From an uncultured Eisenbergiella sp. (GTDB lineage: Bacteria; Bacillota; Clostridia; Lachnospirales; Lachnospiraceae), in NCBI GenBank assembly GCA_948960675.1, contig CARDPF010000092.1, forward strand, positions 1-10,772: a stretch of DNA of 10,772 nt, given 5' to 3'. Positions 6,496 to 10,772 of the stretch are shown piece by piece. Below the pieces are notes generated by a model. That model was not told where the DNA came from and searched no databases. It saw nothing but the letters and a program-made list of their open reading frames with translations. Positions within the stretch are counted from its first letter, which is position 1. Each line of letters starts with the position of its first letter. Both the position numbers and the translations under genes were made by a program.

Positions 6496-6606
6496 CAGGG
6501 AAAAGCCCGGTGCGCAGGGGCGGTTTTAAAAAAGGCGGACAAGGGATGGTGCGGTTCCTTTGTCCGCCTTTTTTAAAACTGTACCTGCGCACCGGGCTTT
6601 TCCCTG
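6496..6606. terminator. Very long bidirectional terminator hairpin after kdpE
   Basis: The arms 6496-6546 and 6556-6606 pair almost completely around a 9-nt loop (TGGTGCGGT). The outer 23 bp (CAGGGAAAAGCCCGGTGCGC and next bases) are perfect; 6519-6522 pair with 6580-6583 apart from one G-A mismatch and two wobbles; the inner 20 bp are perfect. The inner part alone is a terminator on both strands: AAAAAAGGCGGACAA / TTGTCCGCCTTTTTT. The GC-rich outer arms are far longer than termination needs. It separates kdpE from the ispF promoter. Confidence 0.85.
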
Positions 6607-6643
6607 CCCACAAAATGGATTCCCATAGTTTTTCGGCACATTT

Positions 6644-6673
6644 TTGCACAGGAAGGAAAAAGTGTGGTATACT
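6644..6673 (+). promoter_or_regulatory. Extended -10 promoter before ispF
   Basis: TATACT (6668-6673) is preceded directly by TGG, giving an extended -10. TTGCAC at 6644-6649 is a weak -35 at 18 bp spacing. Initiation near 6680 would give a leader of about 75 nt containing the small hairpin TGGCA-GTG-TGCCA (6694-6706). Confidence 0.6.
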
Positions 6674-6754
6674 ATATTGAATGCTTTTAGGGGTGGCAGT
6701 GTGCCAACAATGGTGCGTGCCGGTTGGGGATACAGGGAAAGGCAGGGAACGGTT

Positions 6755-7303
6755 GTGAGAATCGGGATGGGATACGACGTACACAGACTGACAAAAGACA
6801 GAAAACTGATTATGGGCGGGGTGGAAATTCCGTATGAAAAGGGCCTTTTGGGACATTCCGACGCGGATGTGCTGCTGCATGCCATAATGGACGCCCTCTT
6901 GGGTGCGGCGGCGCTGGGGGATATCGGCAAGCATTTTCCGGATACGGATCCGGCCTATCGGGGAATCAGCAGTATGAAGCTTTTGGGACATGTGGGACGG
7001 CTTTTGGAGGAGCAATGTTTCCTGATAGAAAACATTGACGCCACAATCATCGCGCAGGAGCCAAAGATGCGCCCCCATATTGACCAAATGCGGCAAAACA
7101 TAGCGGATGTGCTCTGTATAGATATCTCGCAGGTCAATGTAAAGGCGACCACGGAGGAGGGCTTGGGCTTTACCGGCAGGAAGGAAGGGATTGCGTCCCA
7201 GGCGGTCTGCCTTCTCACAAGCCCGATGGAACTTTATGACCGGGATGTATCGGCGGGCGGCTGTGGCGCATGTGGGGGGTGTAAGCAAACCGTTTTGCCA
7301 TAA
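6755..7303 (+). CDS. ispF: 2-C-methyl-D-erythritol 2,4-cyclodiphosphate synthase with Cys-rich tail
   Basis: Cytoplasmic enzyme of the MEP isoprenoid pathway; it cyclises CDP-methylerythritol 2-phosphate to MEcPP, releasing CMP. The start [11 protein letters not shown] carries metal ligands Asp8 and His10; His42 in [13 protein letters not shown] is the third. GHSDAD (33-38), [11 protein letters not shown] (55-65), [10 protein letters not shown] (100-109) and [13 protein letters not shown] (130-142) are the family motifs. I chose GTG 6755 because the family begins at this point; the in-frame ATG at 6710 would add 15 residues. AGGG lies about 8 nt upstream of the GTG. The protein has 182 aa against about 157 usually: the extra C-terminal part ends [17 protein letters not shown], with Cys170, 173 and 176 as CxxCxxC. 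ispD, the usual partner, is not adjacent. Confidence 0.95.
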   Translation: MRIGMGYDVHRLTKDRKLIMGGVEIPYEKGLLGHSDADVLLHAIMDALLGAAALGDIGKHFPDTDPAYRGISSMKLLGHVGRLLEEQCFLIENIDATIIAQEPKMRPHIDQMRQNIADVLCIDISQVNVKATTEEGLGFTGRKEGIASQAVCLLTSPMELYDRDVSAGGCGACGGCKQTVLP

Positions 7304-7352
7304 TCTTGCGAAGCCAGAATCGTGCCCTGTGCGCGATTTTGCGGGGGCAAGA
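7304..7352. other. Nested hairpin directly after ispF
   Basis: TCTTGC (7304-7309) and GCAAGA (7347-7352) enclose AATCGTGC (7318-7325) pairing with GCGCGATT (7331-7338; one wobble, loop CCTGT). Only four T follow the inner stem, so it is at best a weak ispF terminator on the plus strand. On the minus strand the outer stem is preceded, not followed, by T. Confidence 0.45.
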
Positions 7353-7370
7353 AAAAATTGGGGAAACCGG

Positions 7371-7399
7371 TTGACAAACGGCCAGGATTTTTTTATCTT
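7371..7399 (+). promoter_or_regulatory. Candidate promoter before the cysE leader
   Basis: A perfect -35 TTGACA (7371-7376) lies 17 bp before TATCTT (7394-7399; 4/6 match). The same bases also form a short hairpin (CCG-g-TT, loop GACA, AACGG at 7367-7381) before a seven-T run, so this may instead be a weak terminator of ispF or serve both roles. Confidence 0.45.
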
Positions 7400-7422
7400 A
7401 TAGGAAATTGCTGTAATTGTGG
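7388..7422 (+). repeat. 35-nt direct repeat, copy 1 (T-tract plus leader motif)
   Basis: It begins TTTTTTTATCTTATAGGAAA and continues with TTGCTGTAATTGTGG. Copy 2 at 7477-7511 matches at 31 of 35 positions, 89 nt downstream. Each copy contains TGC-TGTAAT, an extended -10-like motif, and each begins with the T-tract of a hairpin. Confidence 0.7.
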
Positions 7423-7457
7423 TGGGAGTTAGGGGGAATGCAGGGCATTCCCTGAAT

Positions 7458-7483
7458 CGCCGCTGACAGGCGGCGGTTTTTTT
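7458..7483 (+). terminator. Intrinsic terminator 1 in the cysE leader
   Basis: CGCCGC (7458-7463) pairs with GCGGCG (7470-7475), loop TGACAG, followed after one G by seven T (7477-7483). A second hairpin GGGAATGC-AGG-GCATTCCC (7434-7452) stands just before it, so the segment 7424-7483 would be a compact structured RNA of about 60 nt. Confidence 0.7.
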
Positions 7484-7511
7484 ATCATATAGGAAAATGC
7501 TGTAATCGTAG
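7477..7511 (+). repeat. 35-nt direct repeat, copy 2
   Basis: It begins TTTTTTTATCATATAGGAAA and continues ATGCTGTAATCGTAG; 31 of 35 positions equal copy 1. Its T-run is the tail of terminator 1. A partial third copy, TTTTTTATCAATAGAAAAG, follows terminator 2 at 7543-7561. Confidence 0.7.
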
Positions 7512-7519
7512 CGGATGTC

Positions 7520-7548
7520 AAATCGTCGCTGCCGAGCGACGATTTTTT
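7520..7548 (+). terminator. Intrinsic terminator 2 in the cysE leader
   Basis: AAATCGTCGCT (7520-7530) and AGCGACGATTT (7535-7545) form a perfect 11-bp stem with loop GCCG, continuing into T up to 7548. It ends 30 nt before the cysE start, so cysE transcription from upstream needs read-through, antitermination or a later start. Confidence 0.75.
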
Positions 7549-7578
7549 ATCAATAGAAAAGTTGTGCGGGAGGTTCCC

Positions 7579-8244
7579 ATGGGGTTTATTCAAAATGTCA
7601 GGGAGGAGATCCGGATTATCCGGGAGAGGGATCCTGCGATTCATTCATCCATGGAGGTATTTCTATATCCGAGTTTTAAAGTGATGATGCACTACCGGAT
7701 TGCCCATAAGCTGTATCTCTCCGGGCACTATTTTTGGGCGAGGTGGATTTCCCAGCGGGGAGTCAGAAAGACCGGGATCGAGATTCATCCCGGCGCGAAA
7801 ATCGGCAGCGGTTTTTTCATCGACCACGGCAACGGGGTGATTATCGGGGAGACGGCGGTGATCGGTAACAATGTTACGCTCTATCAGGGTGTGACGCTGG
7901 GAGGTACCGGAAAGGAGCAGGGAAAGCGTCATCCCACGGTAGGGGATAATGTCATGATCAGCGCCGGGGCGAAGGTATTGGGATCCTTTACCATCGGGGA
8001 GAATTCCAAGATCGGGGCGGGCAGCGTGGTGCTTTCCCCGGTTCCGCCCAATTCCACCGTGGTGGGGGTGCCCGGCCGGGTGGTGCGAAGGGATAACCAG
8101 CCCCTGCCCAGGGAGACGATGGACCAGGTGCACCTGCCGGATCCCGTCAGGGAGGACATTGCCGGTTTGCAGAAGGCCAACAGTGAACTGATTAACCGGG
8201 TGCTGGAGCTGGAGGCACAGGTAAAGCAGCTGACGCAGTCTTAA
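7579..8244 (+). CDS. cysE: Serine O-acetyltransferase
   Basis: 221 aa cytoplasmic enzyme transferring acetyl from acetyl-CoA to L-serine, the first step of cysteine synthesis. The N-terminal helices (1-62) contain RERDPAIHSS. The left-handed beta-helix of hexapeptide repeats runs from about 66 to 168 (IEIHPGAKIG, VIIGETAVIG, PTVGDNVMISAGAKVLG). Catalytic His83 lies in IDHGNGVIIG and the acetyl-CoA-site His118 in GKRHPTVGD. The C-terminal helix (193-219) has a heptad pattern (LQKANSELINRVLELEAQVKQL), likely a coiled coil. Length fits the short Bacillus/plant-like form rather than the 273-residue enteric one. The ATG at 7579 follows GGGAGG by 5 nt; an in-frame GTG at 7564 would include the SD as coding and is rejected. 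It is probably cotranscribed with cysS, 84 nt downstream, and its leader holds tandem terminators. Confidence 0.95.
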   Translation: MGFIQNVREEIRIIRERDPAIHSSMEVFLYPSFKVMMHYRIAHKLYLSGHYFWARWISQRGVRKTGIEIHPGAKIGSGFFIDHGNGVIIGETAVIGNNVTLYQGVTLGGTGKEQGKRHPTVGDNVMISAGAKVLGSFTIGENSKIGAGSVVLSPVPPNSTVVGVPGRVVRRDNQPLPRETMDQVHLPDPVREDIAGLQKANSELINRVLELEAQVKQLTQS

Positions 8245-8328
8245 AAAGGGCGGGAAGCGACCAAAAAATTTGCGTAAAACCGCTATGATGCGAGCATGGC
8301 GCAAAAATGCGCGGAAATGAGGAAGGCC

Positions 8329-9738
8329 ATGAAAATCTATAATACGTTAACCAAAAAGAAGGAAGAATTTTGCCCGATTGAGCCGGGAAAGGTGCGGATG
8401 TATGTGTGCGGTCCCACGGTGTATAACCTGATCCATATCGGCAACGCCCGGCCGATGATCGTATTCGACACGGTGCGCCGTTATATGGAGCACAAAGGAT
8501 ACACCGTCAATTATGTCAGTAACTTTACGGATGTGGACGATAAGATTATCAAAAGGGCGGCGGAGGAAGGCGTGGAAGCCCATGTGATTTCGGAGCGCTA
8601 CATAGAAGAGTGCAAAAAGGACATGGCCTCCCTCAATGTCCTGCCGGCCACCGTCCATCCGCTGGCCACGCAGGAAATCAGCGGGATGGAGGAAATGATC
8701 CAAACCCTGCTGGACAAGGGGCATGCTTATGTGGCGGCGGACGGGACGGTTTATTTCCGCACCAGAAGCTTTCGGGAATACGGAAAGCTTTCCCACAAAA
8801 ACCTGGACGAATTGGAGGGCGGCAAGCGTTCCCTGCTGGTATCCGGGGAGGAGCAAAAAGAGGATCCCTTGGATTTCGTGCTCTGGAAGCCGAAGAAGGA
8901 GGGGGAGCCCTTCTGGGAGTCCCCGTGGTGTGACGGCCGGCCTGGCTGGCACATTGAATGCTCGGTGATGAGCCGCAAATACCTGGGGGATGAGATCGAC
9001 ATCCATGCGGGAGGGGAGGATCTGGTGTTTCCCCATCATGAGAATGAGATCGCCCAGTCGGAGGCGGCCAACGGCAAGCCCTTTGCCCATTACTGGATGC
9101 ACAACGCCTTTTTAAATATTGACAATAAAAAAATGAGCAAGTCTGCGGGCAACTTTTTTACCGTGAGGGATATCCTGGAAAAATATGATCCCATGGTACT
9201 GCGTTTCTTCATGCTTTCGGCCCATTACAGGAGCCAGCTTAATTTCAGTGCGGAATTGATGGAGGCGGCCAAAAACGGGTTGGACCGTATCCGTGCGGCG
9301 GTTTCCAATCTGGAGTTTTTCCTGCAGGCGGCGGACGGGGAAGCATTGAAAGAAGGGGAAAAGGAACTTCTCCAAAAGGCGCAGGCGTTTGAGGGGCAGT
9401 TTGACGGGGCGATGGACGATGACTGCAATACCGCCGATGCGCTGGCCGTGGTTTTTGAACTGGTGAAGTTTAGCAACATCCATGCAAACGGGCAAAGCAG
9501 CCGGGCATTTTTGCAGGCGGTTTTGGATGAAATTTTACAGATGACCGGAATCTGCGGCCTGCTCGTGGAAGGCGGAAAGCAGCTGTTGGATGTGGATGTG
9601 GAAGCGCTGATTGCAGAGCGGCAGGCTGCCAGAAAGGCAAAAGACTTTGCCCGGGCAGACGAAATCCGCAACATGCTTTTGGAAAAAGGTATCGTGCTGG
9701 AGGATACCCGCGAGGGCGTAAAATGGAAGAAGGCATAA
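8329..9738 (+). CDS. cysS: Cysteinyl-tRNA synthetase
   Basis: 469 aa class I synthetase that joins cysteine to tRNA-Cys. The zinc ligands Cys27 (YVCGPT), Cys211 (WHIEC), His236 and Glu240 (FPHHENE) are all present, which secures discrimination of cysteine. HIGN (36-39) is the HIGH motif and KMSKS is at 268-272. The Rossmann part spans about 15-300, the helical bundle about 305-410, and the small C-terminal domain ends AARKAKDFARADEIRNMLLEKG...VKWKKA. Length is normal. The ATG at 8329 gives MKIYNTLTKK, the usual start, with AGGAAGG just upstream; ATGs at 8296 and 8317 are in frame but lack an RBS. A short hairpin GCGCA-AAAA-TGCGC stands just before the SD. Its end overlaps mrnC by 16 nt. Confidence 0.97.
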   Translation: MKIYNTLTKKKEEFCPIEPGKVRMYVCGPTVYNLIHIGNARPMIVFDTVRRYMEHKGYTVNYVSNFTDVDDKIIKRAAEEGVEAHVISERYIEECKKDMASLNVLPATVHPLATQEISGMEEMIQTLLDKGHAYVAADGTVYFRTRSFREYGKLSHKNLDELEGGKRSLLVSGEEQKEDPLDFVLWKPKKEGEPFWESPWCDGRPGWHIECSVMSRKYLGDEIDIHAGGEDLVFPHHENEIAQSEAANGKPFAHYWMHNAFLNIDNKKMSKSAGNFFTVRDILEKYDPMVLRFFMLSAHYRSQLNFSAELMEAAKNGLDRIRAAVSNLEFFLQAADGEALKEGEKELLQKAQAFEGQFDGAMDDDCNTADALAVVFELVKFSNIHANGQSSRAFLQAVLDEILQMTGICGLLVEGGKQLLDVDVEALIAERQAARKAKDFARADEIRNMLLEKGIVLEDTREGVKWKKA

Positions 9739-10166
9739 AGAGCCTGCCGGAGGCGGTTCGGCAAACGTTTTTGCTAAAGGGGACGGATCCGGCAAAGTAC
9801 TCCCCGCTGACACTGGCCTTTGTGGGGGACTGCGTATACGACCTGATCGTACGTACCCTGGTGGTGGAACGGGCGAACGCCTCCCCCAATACCCTGCATA
9901 AAAAGAAAAGCGAAGTGGTAAAAGCGGCCACGCAGTCGGCCTGTGCGAAAGCCCTGCAGGAGGAACTGACCGAGGAAGAGTACGCCATTTATAAAAGGGG
10001 GCGCAATGCCCATCCGCACACGACGGCAAAGAACGCGTCCCTTGGGGACTATCACAGGGCCACGGGGCTGGAAGCTTTGTACGGCTTTTTGTATTTGAGC
10101 GACCGCATGGACAGGCTGTTTTATTTGGTGAAAAGAAGCTTTGAATTGACCAAAACGGTACTCTAA
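9723..10166 (+). CDS. mrnC: Mini-ribonuclease III
   Basis: 147 aa dimeric RNase III-like nuclease without the double-stranded RNA-binding domain; in Bacillus it trims 23S rRNA precursor ends. The catalytic domain shows LAFVGDCVYDLIVR (31-44) with Asp36 and Asp40, NTLHKKKSEVVKA (56-68), RGRNAHPHTTAKNASLGDYHRATGLEALYGFLYL (92-125) and acidic Glu117. Length agrees with the family. It starts inside cysS (16-nt overlap), GAGGG about 6 nt upstream, so translation is likely coupled. The order cysS-mrnC-rlmB matches Bacillus. Confidence 0.95.
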   Translation: MEEGIKSLPEAVRQTFLLKGTDPAKYSPLTLAFVGDCVYDLIVRTLVVERANASPNTLHKKKSEVVKAATQSACAKALQEELTEEEYAIYKRGRNAHPHTTAKNASLGDYHRATGLEALYGFLYLSDRMDRLFYLVKRSFELTKTVL

Positions 10167-10197
10167 GGCGGATGGAATGAGGAGAACAGATTTGTGT

Positions 10198-10220
10198 CTG
10201 CGCGCTGCAAAGCAGCGCAG
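10198..10220 (+). other. Hairpin between mrnC and rlmB
   Basis: CTGCGCGCTGC (10198-10208) pairs with GCAGCGCAG (10212-10220) over 9 bp with a 2-nt bulge, loop AAA. No T-tract follows, so it should not terminate. It sits 4 nt before the AAGGGG ribosome-binding site of rlmB (10225-10230) and could affect its translation or be an RNase processing site. Confidence 0.45.
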
Positions 10221-10234
10221 AAATAAGGGGAAAG

Positions 10235-10772
10235 ATGCGGTATAAGGAATTTACGATAGAGGGGAGAAATGCCGTGACGGAGGCTTTCCGCGCGGGAAAG
10301 ACGGTGGACCGGCTGTATTTACAGGAAGGGTGTAAGGACGGGCCCCTCATGACCATCCTGCGGGAGGCCCAAAAAAGAAACACCCCGGTAAAATATGTCA
10401 CAAGACAGAGGCTTGACCAGCTTGGCACAACCACAAAGCACCAGGGGGTCGTGGCCTGTATCGCCGCCTATGAATATGCAGAGGTGGGGGACATTTTGGA
10501 ACTGGCAAGGCAAAAAGGGGAACCGCCGTTTTTGTTTTTGCTGGATGGGATTGAGGATCCCCACAATCTGGGGGCCATCATCCGGACCGCAAACCTTGCG
10601 GGCGCCCACGGGGTCGTCATTCCCAAAAACAGGGCGGTGGGGCTGACAGCCACAGTGGCCAAGGCTTCGGCCGGTGCCCTCAACTATACGCCGGTGGCCC
10701 GGGTCACCAATCTGGTGCAGGCGATGGAGCGCCTCAGGGGGGAGGGACTCTGGTTTGTCTGCGCGGACATGG
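10235..10772 (+). CDS. rlmB: 23S rRNA 2'-O-ribose methyltransferase (RlmB/TrmH family), 3' end outside window
   Basis: 179 codons are present; RlmB-type proteins have about 245-250, so roughly 70 are missing. The N-terminal substrate-binding domain (1-80) begins MRYKEFTIEGRNAVTEAFRA and contains LDQLGTTTKHQGVVA. The SPOUT methyltransferase part starts near 98 with FLFLLDGIEDPHNLGAIIRTA (motif 1, SAM and RNA binding), followed by GAHGVVIPK and AVGLTATVAKASAGALNYTPVARVTNL. The family methylates the 2'-OH of a 23S rRNA guanosine (Gm2251 in E. coli) or a tRNA/rRNA relative; the exact target is inferred from synteny. The ATG at 10235 follows AAGGGG by 4 nt; no other start lies in frame upstream. 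Confidence 0.92.
   Translation, partial: MRYKEFTIEGRNAVTEAFRAGKTVDRLYLQEGCKDGPLMTILREAQKRNTPVKYVTRQRLDQLGTTTKHQGVVACIAAYEYAEVGDILELARQKGEPPFLFLLDGIEDPHNLGAIIRTANLAGAHGVVIPKNRAVGLTATVAKASAGALNYTPVARVTNLVQAMERLRGEGLWFVCADM

Noticed and set aside
6443..7288. Minus-strand frame of 281 codons
   Set aside because: It is antisense to ispF and runs through the long terminator hairpin and the ispF promoter.
7304..7578. Cysteine T-box leader before cysE-cysS
   Set aside because: Expected from Bacillus, but no sequence like AGGGTGGNACCGCG or a matching specifier stem was found; the hairpins present do not fit the T-box layout.
9535..10434. Minus-strand frame of 299 codons
   Set aside because: It is antisense to cysS, mrnC and rlmB, all supported by motifs and synteny.

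Overview
The window looks like a chromosomal segment from a Gram-positive Clostridia, most likely a Lachnospiraceae member. The reasons are the strong AGGAGG-type ribosome-binding sites, sigma-A-type promoters, an LplA/LplB/LplC-style sugar ABC transporter, a short KdpD with KdpE, and the cysE-cysS-mrnC-rlmB order known from Bacillota. The species cannot be told from the sequence. No tRNA, rRNA, CRISPR array, transposase or phage gene was seen.

Region 1 (1-3500, minus strand) is a sugar-uptake operon, transcribed LplB-type permease -> LplC-type permease -> lipoprotein substrate-binding protein. The last gene runs off the left edge. A stem-loop lies between the second permease and the binding protein, and a CcpA/LacI-type operator lies just upstream of the first permease. 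No ATPase gene is present; such systems usually borrow a shared MsmX-type ATPase.

Region 2 (3500-4680) is mostly non-coding. It holds two short genes (56 aa on minus, 48 aa membrane protein on plus), several inverted repeats, a plus-strand terminator with no clear gene in front of it, and a 146-bp hairpin cluster bounded by 14-bp inverted repeats. A good sigma-A promoter at its right end drives region 3.

Region 3 (4679-6606) encodes a KdpD-like histidine kinase without the usual cytoplasmic N-terminal half, and KdpE. No kdpFABC pump genes are next to them. The operon ends in an exceptionally long hairpin (about 51-nt arms).

Region 4 (6644-10772) holds ispF (isoprenoid synthesis, with an unusual Cys-rich tail), then a 275-nt non-coding stretch with repeated hairpin/T-tract/35-nt modules, then cysE (O-acetylserine synthesis), cysS (cysteinyl-tRNA synthetase), mrnC (23S rRNA maturation) and the start of rlmB (23S rRNA 2'-O-methylation). 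cysE and cysS link cysteine supply to its charging. mrnC and rlmB both act on 23S rRNA. Compared with the Bacillus order ispD-ispF-gltX-cysE-cysS, both ispD and gltX are missing here, and the repeated hairpin array sits where gltX would be.

The most unusual material is non-coding: the array before cysE, the long hairpin after kdpE, and the bounded hairpin cluster before kdpD.
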